64,000 nucleotides of DNA from Camillea tinctor (taxonomy: Eukaryota; Ascomycota; Sordariomycetes; Xylariales; Xylariaceae). A model generated the notes under the pieces. The model saw nothing but the letters and a program-made list of their open reading frames with translations. It had not been told where the DNA came from and did no database searches. Of this stretch, positions 36,776 through 49,066 are shown one piece after another. Position numbers and translations under genes: made by a program. The stretch covers positions 1 to 64,000 of the forward strand of contig MU394141.1 in NCBI GenBank assembly GCA_022578605.1, written 5' to 3'. Position 1 is the stretch's first letter, and every line of letters starts with the position of its first letter.

Positions 36776-37966
36776 TCAAGACAAAGTAGGTACCTCCCAG
36801 GGTGCCCAGTCAGCGACATTCACGTTTGAGCTACTCTTCTCAACTTCGCCGGGGGCTGTAGTTCCCCCAAGGAGGAAGTAATTCATGTAGCTAGTAAGGT
36901 CGGCCTGTTGAGACGAAGGGAACATGCAATGGCTGTGGCCTCCAACCAAGGAAAAACCCATGTTAGTTGGTGCACCAACAGCCTTGTAGATAAGACGTCC
37001 GGCCTTCATGCAACCCGTTGTGCTAACGGGACCAAGCCAGTCGATGTCGTTCTCCATAACAAATAGGCCACGAGGTGCAATGAGGGCAGCTAGGAAGTGG
37101 TGGTCTTCTGGCATAGTGGTAGTTGCTGAAGTATACTTGTTGAGGTTCGTGCTGAACCACACGTTCTCGCCGACAATCTCTCCAGCTGTCTGGATGTTCG
37201 CCCCGGCATCATGTTGGGCATCTGAGATACGCCAACAAGCGGCACCACCAGATCCGGACTCCTGAGGGAGCGTTAGAGCGATACGGTTGACTAGAGCGCC
37301 AACAATGAAGGCCCCTTTCCCGTTTCGGGAGCAGCCGGTAGTTCCAAGCTTGGTAGGGTCGATACCGGTCTGTTCAGCTCCGAGTTGCTCCAGACCGTCA
37401 ATGACACGATCAACACCCCACGCCCACGCCGTCAATGCACCTGCTGAATGAGTGTTGCCGAACAGAGTATAAAATGCGCCCTGTCCCCGGGAACTTCCGG
37501 ACGCTTGTGAGGCAAACTGGTCGTTACCAAAACCGATAGTACCGACGGTACCCGGAATAGGCAATGAAGATCCCCCGATAGTAATAATGGCAGGACCTGG
37601 GCTGGTGCTTGGTTTCCTGATCGACGTGTTGATTGTCACCGACTTAGAACCCACTGTGACTTTGACCGACATGGTGCTTCCAGAGAGCGAAGCTTGAACT
37701 GAGTCGGGGGGCGGGGGGTAGTCTCCTAGCTCGAATTGCTGTAATAATTTGCTAATCTCTGCCTGACGACATGTCCATTCCTCCTTGCTAGTGACCTTCC
37801 TACCATCGGAAAAGGTGAATGGGTCTGGTAGTGGATCGTAGTCGACGGTAGGGTATGAATCCTCTACAGCGCAGTCGGTGGTGTTTTGGCGCTCATAGAT
37901 ATCGGCAAAGGGTAAGGCTAAAGCCGTAGAGCCCAGGAAGAGGGCGGTAGTAAAGTGAAGAATCAT
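36776..37966 (-). CDS. 4-O-methyl-glucuronoyl methylesterase (CE15)
   Basis: A single exon of 396 residues, the usual length of a CE15 enzyme without a cellulose-binding module. A signal peptide covers about residues 1-17. The nucleophile motif GCSRNGKGA places Ser213; Glu236 (QESGSGG) and His346 (GGHSHC) complete the triad. Conserved MENDIDWLGP and the cysteines that form family disulfides are present. The enzyme cleaves ester bonds between lignin alcohols and 4-O-methyl-glucuronic acid on xylan, outside the cell. It pairs functionally with the nearby GH43 and AA9 genes in attack on lignocellulose. Confidence 0.93.
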   Translation of the reverse strand: MILHFTTALFLGSTALALPFADIYERQNTTDCAVEDSYPTVDYDPLPDPFTFSDGRKVTSKEEWTCRQAEISKLLQQFELGDYPPPPDSVQASLSGSTMSVKVTVGSKSVTINTSIRKPSTSPGPAIITIGGSSLPIPGTVGTIGFGNDQFASQASGSSRGQGAFYTLFGNTHSAGALTAWAWGVDRVIDGLEQLGAEQTGIDPTKLGTTGCSRNGKGAFIVGALVNRIALTLPQESGSGGAACWRISDAQHDAGANIQTAGEIVGENVWFSTNLNKYTSATTTMPEDHHFLAALIAPRGLFVMENDIDWLGPVSTTGCMKAGRLIYKAVGAPTNMGFSLVGGHSHCMFPSSQQADLTSYMNYFLLGGTTAPGEVEKSSSNVNVADWAPWEVPTLS

Positions 37967-39356
37967 AATGCAAGAAAGATACTTAGGAGCAAATAGATTT
38001 CTTCGTAAACCGGTAACCTTAAAGTCGAGGAGTCCAAAGCATTACCGTCGATACAACTATCTATATATAATAGCTCGTGCTTGCTTACGTAAATGGGTTT
38101 TTTCAATGATCCGTTTGCCCAGGGTGGTTAATAGCTACTAGATAGCCTTTCTTTCGGCTGAAAGATCAACGGCGGGGGCTTGGTACAGCCCTAATGATAT
38201 ATCTAGCCTAGCCGGCCAAGTTTGATTCTGGCCAAGTCCAAGGATAGATATTCACTTCTCTGGAAAGGAAGATAATAGACAGGATTTACTCTTTCAGTAC
38301 ACGGTCTACACCAGGATGTCAAGGGGTATGAGTAAAATGAGAGTCCTTGCCGAGAACTCCTTGGCACTATGGATATGCGAAACTTGTTAGCCACTGCACA
38401 GCAGCATTGTCAGTCCATGCTGTCAAATGCGGGGCCTGGCTAATATGGCTAATATCTGCCGATGCGGGTTATCAGGCATCTATATGTGTGATAATAATAG
38501 CTTTGACTCGCTCGAGCTGCAGTGCGCCAATGCATTGAGCACTGATTCTTCTGTGACCGGATAGAGAATGGACGTAGCAAGAGAGTATATAGAGTTCATA
38601 TTGATAGGATTTTGGAACTCGTAACATGAAGCTATTTAGAGGGATACCGGTAGATATTCAATGGATTATGTAGTTAAAGACTGCTCTCGCTTCGTTATAA
38701 CGTATATACAGTTTCATGTTGACGGTCATTACTGAGATCATGCGAGTAACCTAGCTCCCCACAACTCAATGCATGACATGTGGCTAAAGGAAGACCCCTG
38801 ACGATCAACCTAGTCATCACATGGCATATAGAGAGCAGAGCTTTGTGGTCACTACAAGGTGTATACCATACTTGGACCAATGCATTTTTCTCATCAAGGG
38901 CTCGATAGTTCAGTGCTTGAATTCAACTCCACGGAGCGCGGGATGTCGTATTCAGGCTTGCATCAATGGCAGGTTCTTACCAAATTGTGAAACTTGATCA
39001 CGAATATAATTATCCTCTTAATATTGGGACCCCGGAGTTATAGACGCAATAAATAGCCGACGGTTTAGGTTACATCGGATTGTTCTTACGAGACTCCGGA
39101 TTTCCACACCTGGACAGCAGATCTCATTACCCCCGCTGATTTCTATTTTACTCACAAAAGGGAACAACGTTTGTTCACATACTCTGATAACCTTGTGGTC
39201 TGCTGTATTTTCTTGGCCTCCGGTACTTGCTATGAAGGTTCTGAAGAGTTTAGCGAGTTGGACCAAACTATCTGTCAAGCAAAACACTCGATTGGCAATG
39301 CCATCACAATACCAAACGCCAACGCCTAAGATTACCATCGCAGAAATACTTGTAGA
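37967..39356. other. Gene-free stretch
   Basis: A 1.4-kb region between the CE15 start and the AA9 start. No coding frame with family resemblance was found; it should hold both promoters. Confidence 0.5.
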
Positions 39357-40142
39357 ATGGCTCCATTATTGTCGTTGATGGTGTTCGCATGGGTAGCTCG
39401 CCTGGTGTTCTGTCATGGAGGCCTTGCAAATTACACAGTGGGTGAGACATGGTATAGGGGGTAAGAGGATATTTTCTAGATGTATATGTCAAACTGTTAC
39501 ATTGTAAAGACATAAATCTCTAATAAACATCATAGATACGATCCGGATCAGCCTCTCCTAGACCAGCAGGGACAGGCTTGGATGGTCCAACGTATTTGGG
39601 CCAGTATCGACCCGATATTCTTTGTCAATGACACCGGTTTAGCTTGCAACAATCCAGGCACTGCCCCACCGTCATACATCCCAATTGCGGCAGGGGAGAA
39701 CCTAACAGCAGTATATTGGTATTGGCTTCATCCAGTTGGGCCTATGTCTGTATGGCTGGCTGACTGTGGAGCATCATGCGAAGACGTTGACGTTAACCAG
39801 TTGGAATTCTTCAAGATCTGGGAAGCCGGCCTTTTGGAGGGAAACGTTCCGGAAGGTATATGGTACCAGAAACAGTTCCAAAATTGGGATGGGACACCTG
39901 ACCTCTGGCCGGTGACCATTCCCGTTACAATCAAGCCAGGGCTTTACATCGTCAGACATGAGATTCTAAGCATTCATATTGCTAATAAGCCACAATTCTA
40001 TCCCGAATGTGCACATTTAAACATCACGGGCACGGGTACAGCAATCCCACCAACAAATTATTTAGTAAAATTTCCGGGAGCCTATGTAGAAGATGGCAAG
40101 TACCCTCCTGAGCCTACATACGTTTGTTACAGAAGTTATTAA
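39357..40142 (+). CDS. AA9 lytic polysaccharide monooxygenase
   Basis: Two exons (39357-39460 and 39536-40142) joined across a 75-nt intron give 236 residues. Cleavage of a 19-residue signal peptide leaves His20 as the mature N terminus, the first ligand of the copper histidine brace. The second brace histidine is His100 in WLHPVGPMSVWLADC, and the axial tyrosine is Tyr190 in QFYPEC; His176 (RHE) and Gln188 are the second-sphere pair. This full set argues for an active copper enzyme that oxidatively breaks cellulose chains outside the cell. Cysteines at 72, 112, 116 and 193 are placed for disulfides. No carbohydrate-binding module follows. Confidence 0.93.
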
Positions 40143-40570
40143 CAACACTAGATCCATCGATTACCATTGATATATATTCAAACGCGATGCGAGAGACTAC
40201 GGTGAGTGCTGGAGGTATCTTTGTTAGGGCTGCTGCTTATTATAGTTCTGCAGAATTATACTATAGCCGGACCGCCAGTATGGAATGGGTAAGTGACAGA
40301 TAGGTGTATCAGCACGTCATAGTCCTGCTAATGGAAGATAGATTTATGAATAAATATTGCCAGTTTTGTTGAGATGGGGAACCTAATAGGAATAAACTCC
40401 TACATCTGGCTATTAGCATTTGCTTTTTAGCTTTACACAATACAATGGATTTGAGGTCCGAGAACGTACAATTATGAACACATTTCTGGAGAAGAAAATG
40501 TTATTTTACCGTATGCAACTGGATAGGTATCGTTTGAAGCCTTACGTTGAAGATGAAGGTGCTTGGATAT

Positions 40571-40758
40571 TGTTGGAATATAGAGTTACCACCCCACTAT
40601 ACGGTACTATACTTATTGGAGTGAGACGATAGGTGAGGGAAAGGATGAAGTGTATTAGTCCAGGAGAGAGTCTATGAGGAGGGCGGAAGCCCGATATATA
40701 TGTACATATGATAGTAGTGTAGTACCGTAGAGTGGGGTGGTAACCCCATATTCCAACA
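40571..40758. mobile_element. 188-bp element with about 38-bp terminal inverted repeats
   Basis: The left end TGTTGGAATATAGAG...CGGTACTA and the right end TAGTACCGTAGAG...ATATTCCAACA are inverted copies with a few mismatches. The short non-coding centre contains GGGCGGAAGCCCG. Its size and structure suit a miniature inverted-repeat element; the TG...CA ends would also suit a small LTR. No clear target duplication was found. A partial copy in reverse orientation lies at 20161-20303. Confidence 0.8.
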
Positions 40759-40759
40759 A

Positions 40760-40760
<1 letters not shown>

Positions 40761-40804
<44 letters not shown>
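40761..40804. repeat. (ACT)n trinucleotide microsatellite
   Basis: About 15 uninterrupted ACT units directly abut the right end of the inverted-repeat element. Confidence 0.95.
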
Positions 40805-41129
40805 ATGATATATATTTTAAGTGGAAGTTACTTCTCATAGCGTTAAAGAAACCTTAAAGAACGTATAAAACACCTAATAACCATGACCCAAGCTTCATTG
40901 TAATTTTGTTCTAATACAACAGACTTTTCTGATCACTTCTTAGCTTCCTTGGTTCCATTCAAACAATAACTACGTACATGGATACCAAGTACTATCCATA
41001 TTGCGAAATATGTTAGGTATCACCCAATAGAGGTCGCACCATTTGCCATTAAAACTCTCAAATACGGGACAAGACCTACAAAATGACGTATAAAATTTAT
41101 CACTCCAGCGTTCCATGAGTGATATTCTA

Positions 41130-42866
41130 GTTAAACAGGTTTGCATTAGCTTTGCTAAATCCCTCTTCAAGATGTATTGCACAAAGCTTACTAAAAGGAC
41201 TGTAGGAAATGCTCTCCCCATTGTCTTTGTACCATCTAGATGGGTTAAAAACAGCGGCATCATCTCCCCAGACCTAAGGCATCCGTGAGAGAACATAATT
41301 CTGATAGCTGATGATATCTCCTCTACAAATAATTAAAATGCGGTCGGTCAGATCAACTTCGTAAAAACATGACTTAGAAAACCTACTTCCTAAATATGTG
41401 TCGGGGAGGCATATTTAGTTCTGGTACAGCTGGGAGAGTGTCTCCCTCTGCAGCCTCCATTTGACCGGCCGGGGAAACAGTGTTAAGACGTGCGTTTTCA
41501 TCCCACATCGCGTTGGCAAATTTCAACTTCTATCTAACTATTAGGCGAGCACTATTGATTATGGTTATGCACTGAATGTTGTGTAATGGGTGGACATACC
41601 GGGGCATCTCCATAACTAAGGAACTCACTTATGAAGCCAAGTTCTTTAGCCCTGATCCTGTTTGCAGCATCCAGATGTTTATTATCTTGGTGATGAATTT
41701 CTTTCATGAGCCACGTGATGGAATATGCAGTCGTGTCGCCTAGCCACGTGAGGATGTTAAATGATAGCTTCGACATCTGAAGTTCAGCAACTTACGACCA
41801 GCTGAGAGAAACGCAAAAGCCATGCCCCTAAGCGTATAAACGTCTTGGGTTGATTGTAAGAAGAGGTCTAAGAGGTCCACACCGGCCTCTGGGTTAGGTT
41901 TGTAGCATTTATTCATTGTCTCCATACGCCTCCTGATCAGGCCATCGATTTGTTCATAGAAAAGTTCCACCGCTCGTTGGCTGATCTTGTCTTCCCCAAA
42001 TAACTTCTCATCAATTTTCCATAAGAGATCACGTCTCCTTCGATCAAATACTATAGGGCAAATGTATCAGATTCCTTGAAGTGTGGAAATATATAAGGTA
42101 GCAATTACTCACAGTAATTAGCTTCGTCGAATGCTTTGGCATACGCTGGCATGGACTTGAGACACTCTGGGCTCTCAGACAAGATATCCAAAGCCATCTT
42201 CTCCTCGTGGAATGCGATATGAATAAAAAGGCAAAACATTAAACGGCTCGTCGGTTCCCGAAAGTCGAATTCCTGCTCCTCTTTAGCTAGATTTGAGAGA
42301 AGTCGTATTATCACGTCAAGCTAGTGATGGAGAGACTACGTGATGTGCTTCTCAAAGTTCTGCTTGCCAAATGCTCTCGTCGCAGCTTTGCGTTGCAACT
42401 GCCAAGGTTGACCATCTGTGATGAAGATACTAGTTCTGTGGAGTGCCTGGAAAATGTTACGAGCAAATGAGCCTCGAATATAGTTCTTGCTATTGTGTTT
42501 TTGGATATTTTCAAGATAGGTAGGATGGTTGATGATGTGTAAGCGGAAGAAAGGAATTGTCATCTCGTATGCAGGTCCATATCGTTCGTATAAAGAAAAG
42601 CAGGCCTTGCAGCTAGCAGCCCCATCAGTTTGGAGCTCTTGAACGCTTCCCTTGAAAGCTTTGCCCTTAAGACCAGGGATCCATTTAGAATTGGCAGAAG
42701 AAGACATCCAGAAGCCTCTATTGCGATATGTCCAGATAAATTCGAGTAGGATAGAGACGGTGTGCTGGTTGAATATCCGGCTCTTTAGAGTCAACTGGTA
42801 GAATTGACCGGGTAAGGAGAGGGGGAGGAGGGGGATTTTCGACTCGGATAAGTCCCAAGTATTCAA
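41130..42866 (-). pseudogene. Cytochrome P450 pseudogene
   Basis: Successive minus-strand segments with normal splice sites read as one P450: an N-terminal part with ITDGQPWQLQRKAATRAFG, then LAKEEQEFDFREP, an I helix that splices to AGRDTTA (canonical), and WDENAR (ExxR). Two TAG codons (42338-42336 and 42323-42321) interrupt the frame where Gln and Trp would be expected. Further on, a segment like WGDDAAVFNPSRW is out of frame, and the haem-binding loop has decayed so that no FxxGxxxCxG remains (about 41130-41205). It cannot make a working P450. Both stops are explained by C:G to T:A changes. Confidence 0.85.
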
Positions 42867-44552
42867 GTTAGGAATAATCGATAACCCAGGCTGATTTTGG
42901 GAGAGCTTTTAATTCCCTATCGTGATTAAGAAAAAAACTTCTATAGCATAGAATTCCGATTAGCGGTGTTATTGAGCTGGAGATAAAGGGGACCCCCTAC
43001 CAACAGTTGTAGGTAATATGTATGAGGCTGTGAGGGATTAGGGACAGTAGTCCCTAGTCTACAACACCAAACCATCATACCGTTTGTTTGTAATAGAGTC
43101 ATAAAGAGTCGAAAGCAAAGGAATGTATTGATCTATGTTGTATAGTAACGCCGACGTGCCATAATAATGAAAAAGGAGAAAACTATCGCAAACTTGTAAT
43201 GCATCGCGAGCTATATACACAGAAATGTGGTCCCTAGTTCCCCTAGTCCCCACAACAGTATGTATGTATATGTGTAAGTAAAGAAAAAGGATAATTAAAC
43301 CTAAAAAGAAAAACTAATACATTTAAGGCCTAATAAGTTATCCTCTAACGTAACATGCTTCCTTTCTTACTTTATTAACTCCAAATCGGCGGCATGTCCA
43401 TGTATTTATGGTAGACAGAGACGGACACAGCAAGCCGTAGCTTGTTGCAATATTACGATGTATACTTTGAATGTTACGTAACTTATTTTCAATATCAAAC
43501 AAGTTGACATTCCCGTTGTCGCGAAGGCATGCTTTATAATCAAGAACGACAGCCTCTCGACTTGTCCAACTAGACATAGTCTAGATGATTTTCGATATGG
43601 ACCAGGTAGTGGAGTTGAACCTAGTGTAGAACCGAAGATATATTTGAAACCATCCATGATCGGCATATGAGACAGGTCTGGGCTTCGTGAGACTCCGTAA
43701 CTCTGATGATAAATCACATATATGTCGACTATTATCAAAGTTAGGCAAGCAACTATCTTACATATACCCTTTACCCAGTAGACCTGATATAGTACATATA
43801 TTCGTATATCGTGCGTCAAGATAGAAGTTGTATATCATACGTAATCAAGGTATAGTATCTAGTGTAGACATATACAGACGGGTTTTACTTCGGTGTAGAC
43901 AGGAGCTCGATAATTCTACACATAGATATTAGTCTTGGTATTCAGTTAGATTTTACTCGACGATCAAGGGGATAGGAATATCCAGAAGCCCTGAAAACCA
44001 ACAGCTAATAATGCATATCTTTGCAACAGTATCAGTGTATAAATAGCACCCGTCACCATTACAAATAGCTTCGCTTGTGACACCACGATACTCAAATACG
44101 CGACTAGCTTATTGAGATAACCCGACATTCCATACATCTAAGGATCTACTTAATGAACTTCTCCTTTTTTCTTTTAGTAGGTTTTGGCTACTTTACTATT
44201 CCTAGTCGCCAGGAGGATATATTCTTGATAAGATTATTTTGAAGCAGAGTACCACTTCGTGATAAACTTAGGGCTGTACTTTACCCTTAAATTGAACTTA
44301 AGGGTCGTCTTTGAATATATCTCTATAGCCTATGGTGCCTTTGAAGCTGAGGGTTGCCCATTGAAATACAGGTAAAAAGTACAGACAAGTCAAACATGTA
44401 ATCCTGTTCAGAAGACCCAAGTACTCCGTGACCGTAAACCTCCTCAACCAAGGCTCTAGCATGGAACCTAGCTCGATCCGTCATTATTCCTAGGAACAGA
44501 GCAATCCATCCCCTTCTATTTTCTTTTTTATTCTCAGCATACCCTTGATATT
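42867..44552. other. Gene-free stretch, no feature seen
   Basis: A 1.7-kb AT-leaning region between the P450 pseudogene and the ABC transporter stop codon. No protein family, tRNA or repeat was recognised. Confidence 0.5.
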
Positions 44553-47500
44553 TTATATATCAGCATCTGCTTTGTGCTCCCGCCTTCGAGATGGTCTACT
44601 AAAGGGACTCGTCAGAGGGCTCATAATGCCTGTGGCCGGGGCCTTATCGGGACTCCACTCCACGTTTTGCATGCCAACCCATTGTGGCTTCACATCCAAG
44701 TCTTGGCCATCCGCCTGACGAAGTGGCAGATCTCCTCCCTGCTCTGGCCCCTGTCTGTCCCCGTCACCAGCTGCCCCAGCGCCACCATCCATCCAGACTC
44801 CTCCGCTAACCAGCTCTGCAAACCGCCCCTGTCTCGCGCGCAGTTCGTCGTACGTGCCGGTTTCTGCCACGGAGCCGTGATCTATAACTACGATGCGATC
44901 CACCATGCGCATCATCTCCTCGCTGTGTGTGATGACGATAACCGAGGTTCCCCCCTTCGCCTGCCTCATCATGTACCGGATAGTTCGCCTCACGCCTTCT
45001 GCGCTCTCCGCGTCTAGCGCACTCGTAGGTTCGTCCAGTATCAGGAGTCTCGGGCGCCTAGCTAGGGCCCTCGCGATGCAGATCCGTTGCATCTGGCCCC
45101 CGCTGAGCGTCTGCCCTCCGTCGCCGATCATCGTGTCGAAACCGTCAGCCAAGCTATATATGAAGTCAGACATGCCGGCCTCACGCGCGGCTCGCTCAAT
45201 ATTGGCCCCATCGCGCAGAGGCGAGGACTCGGGCAGCCCGTAGGCGATGTTCGCGAAGATGGAAGCGGGAAATAGGAACGGGGTCTGCGGGACGTATCCT
45301 ATGAGGTTTCGCAGAGCGGTAAGGTCGATATCTTGGACGGGTGTGGATCCGAATGTCAGCTGGTGCGAGTGGCCTTGACCGTATTCGTTTAGTCCTAGGA
45401 ACCCCCGAGACACGTTGTCCGGAACATATAGTCCCAGAAGCATAGAGACGATGGTACTCTTACCACAGCCCGAGGGGCCGACGATTGCTGTAGATGTAGC
45501 TTCTTCGAAGTGCAACGTGAGATTCCGAAGTACTGGGTTCCCCTTTCTCGACGGATATGTAAAGAACAGTTGGTTCATACGAATTGGTAAGATGCTATAC
45601 AGCTTCTTCCTACCTCTCATCTCCGCAGAGTCGTAAAGAGGTAAATTTGCGTAATATAGCATCTCAGTGGCGGTCGCTTGTACCGCAGAGATAGAAGGTA
45701 TGGCGCTAATCATACCTGAGGCTGTCGTGAGGCCGAGAATGAGTAGGTTGACAACTTGGAGGACAGCATGCAGAGAAATCTGGTTGAGGGTAGCAAAGAG
45801 TAACGTCCCATACCAGAAGATAAAAGCGAAAATGAACATAAAGATAGACTGCCAGCATGCATGCAGCATAGCCAAATAGGCAGCCTTCCTCAGCCCGACT
45901 CTTAATGCTGTGTATGTGGCTTGTTCGTGCTTCCCCTGAAAGTATTTCTCGAGGGTCAAAGCGCGGACAAGGCGGATGTTGATAAAGGTCTCGGTCACAA
46001 TAGCACTGATCTCCTCTGCTGCTTTATGGCATCGTACCTCCCATATATTCAGCGTAATAGCGTAGCCCTTGGTGGCTGCAAGAAGCAATAATCCGCCACC
46101 TATTCCAGCGAAAGTGAGCTTCCAGGAGATGGTCAAGGCCCAGATGACCGTTCCTAGGACCATGAAGATGACAGTAAGGAGGAGAGAGGTAAAGCGGCCA
46201 ACGATATTTTTCATCTCTTCAGCGGTTTGAACCATACGCTCGTTGATAAGATGGGCTGAATGATCTGGTTCGTCCAACCATGCCTTCGGTTGTCGGAGGA
46301 TCCGGTTGAGAGCTTCCGCGCGCAGCCTGTTAATCCATGTATACCCAACGCGTTCCATAAGATAGCGGCTCATAAATGCGGCCAAGGCGCTTGAGGTGGC
46401 GATCAAAGATAGAGTCCATGCCCATCTCTTACCAGTTTCTAGCCTATCTTCACTTTGGTACAAGACGCCGAGAAGATTCGCGAAGACAACCGAGAAAGCA
46501 GGAACAGATGCTGCGACAGCAAGGCACATTGAGAGACCAGCAACAATGTATATCCTCTCTTTGATGCCTAGGCACGGCCAGACTGATTTATATATCGCCA
46601 ATAGGGACATAACCTTGGGGGCTTTGCTTCCTCTGCCTTCTTGTTCTGACTCTCTATCTTTATAGTATTCACGACCAAAGAAGGAGTCTGCCGTACTACT
46701 GCTAAGCCTTTTCATTCGCCTCTTCATTGTTGCCTTTGCACCGCGGTTGAATCTTACTACATTCCCCAAGTCCTGGAGCCTCATGATGCTGTCTTTCTTG
46801 CTTCTGCGGTGTTGAGTCTGAATTTTTTGTTGTTGTACGACAGAGGCTTCGAATGCGAGCGAATTTCTCTGCGGCGGAAGGTATATTTGTTGTGTCCAAC
46901 TCTCCGAGGGAAGGTGATGGATAGCCAGAGGAGGCATTGTCTGTGAAGCCTTACTCAAAGGACGCGAGAAGTTGACAATAGAAGGGTTGCTCTTTTTGCG
47001 CAATTGAGCAGCATGGCCGTGACTACCAATAGACGATCTGGAAGGTCGATGCCCTGATGAAGCAACTAGTTGCGCATACGGACCGTGTTGTTGATGTTGT
47101 AGATCCTGAACACACCCTTTCTGTACGATGCTTCCATTATCCATGACATATACAAAGTCTTGCTCTTGCAGCTGGGAGACTTCGTGTGTAATCACTATTG
47201 TTGTTTTTCCTTGCCGCCAATCTCTGATGGCTTCCACTACCAAACTTCGGCTAAGTGGATCTAGGGCGCTTGTCACCTCATCTAATATGAGCACAGAAGG
47301 GTCTCTCAATCTTGCTCTGGCCAAGGCTAGCCGTTGTTTCTGACCACCGCTGAGGTTATGTCCGCCGGTTCCGATGTAGGTATCGATACCTTTAGGAAGA
47401 CTGGATATAGTAGACTGCAGCAGCGCCATCTCACACGCTTGCATAGCTTCTTCCTTTCGGACTCGAGAGGGGTGTACGTGACCGAAAGCCACATTCATGA

Positions 47501-49066
47501 AAAACGTGTTATTGAAAAGACTGCTGGTCTGTTGAACTAGCATAACGTTACTCCGAAGCCAATTCACATCTAGTATGCGTAGCACATGTCCATCAATGAG
47601 GATGTCTCCAGATAGAGGGTTGTAGAACTTCAGCAACAGATTTCCCAGCGTACTCTTTCCCGATCCGCTCTTCCCAATGATGAAAGAGAGACTTCCAGCT
47701 GGGAAGGAGAATGAACAGTCCTTAAGGATAATACGAGAAGGACTAGAAGGATAAGAAAAGCTGACCTAGAGATTCGTTAATTCAAGATAAATTCCCAGAG
47801 TATCGCTTTGGTTGCCTCAATGAACTCTACGCTGAAGGGATGTACTCACATTTCTCACTTCGATCCGCCCCATGCATGTATCCGGCCGATAGCCACCTAT
47901 CATTTTGTGAACTCTTTTCCCATCCTCAACGTGTCTATCGATCATTTGAAGTGCCAGACCAGCCGACATTCCCTTGGCCATTATCGTGTACGAGGGAACG
48001 AAGGACTGTAACGCCTGCAATGCTGCGATTGTCGCGTAGAAGGTGGTCATAACATTACCGGGGCTCACCCCCTCGTTAACAAGCGAAACGCCATAGAAGA
48101 ACCCAAGAACAATTAGAATTTCCAACCAGAATCTCATAAAAGCGAATTGTAAAGCGTTGGCTCGTGCTTGGACAAGATACTTCATCATAGACCCCCGGAT
48201 AGCCCTAATGTATTGCCATGTCTCATGGTCGATTCCGTTGAAGGTCTTGACCAGATCAGCTGCTGATATGGCGGATATGGCATACTTGGATGCTCGGGAA
48301 ATCTCCTGCTTTTGCGCTTCAATGGCGGGCCCGACAGGGCGATTGAGGAGAAAGATAACGGCAACGGATATGGGAAGGGTAGCTAGAAGTACGGCTGTAA
48401 GTTTCGCGGAGGTGTAGAGAGCGAGAATGAGACTTGCGATCGATGTAGCTACATCGGCCGCTAGAGAGCCAAGTGCTACAGCCGATGCCGTTTTCAATTC
48501 TCTTGTTTGTCTATGTTGTTGTCAGCTACACGTAGTTTATGCTGCCGAGGAAGACATGTGGGATCGTCATACATTTCTACCCGGGTTAAAAGACTCGGAA
48601 TGCCATCTTCCTGGCTGTCAAACCATCCCATATCCTTTGCAAGCAGGCCACGAAAAATACGGTTTCTAATGTTCTTAGCTTGGAACTCGCTAAACGCAAC
48701 CCAGGAGAAAACGAAGGAACTGTTGACAAGCCACCCAGCCACGCCGAGCACGGCCAAAATCACACACCACGATGACACCTGCGCGAGAGTTTCCGAACTC
48801 GTCAGTCTTCCAGACCCGAACTCGGTGATCGTGTTGAAAATCTTCCCGAGGATGATCGAGACGGAGATTCTCAGCGCCCCAGAGAGCATGGCCGCGATTA
48901 GTCCGGTGCTCAACATACTACAATCCTTCCATGTTGAGAAAACGAACAGATGGCGGAATGACGCTCGCTGTTCTGGCCATGATGATACTGAGGGTGCAGC
49001 CTTGTGGTGTTCGCTTCGGTTGCTATGGAACTCGGACTCAGTAAGATCAGGGCTGGGACGGGACAT
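44553..49066 (-). CDS. STE6-type ABC transporter (full-length, ABCB)
   Basis: Three exons (49066-48573, 48510-47850, 47765-44553) give 1455 residues in TMD-NBD-TMD-NBD order. The first nucleotide-binding domain has GKSGSGKST (416-424), LSGGQKQR and LILDEVTSALD; the second has GPSGCGKST, LSGGQMQR and LILDEPTSALD. The start at 49066 begins just before the hydrophilic N terminus; an in-frame hydrophobic extension farther upstream looks like promoter-region chance coding. The first intron donor is placed so that the join reads RVEIQTREL, a conserved segment. Overall sequence style resembles the fungal a-factor pheromone exporter (Ste6/AtrD), so plasma-membrane export of a lipopeptide pheromone is the likely role; drug export is the alternative. 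A long linker between the halves and a C-terminal tail are less conserved. Confidence 0.88.

Noticed and set aside
40420..40632. Small plus-strand protein near the inverted-repeat element
   Set aside because: The frame runs into the mobile element and shows no family resemblance.
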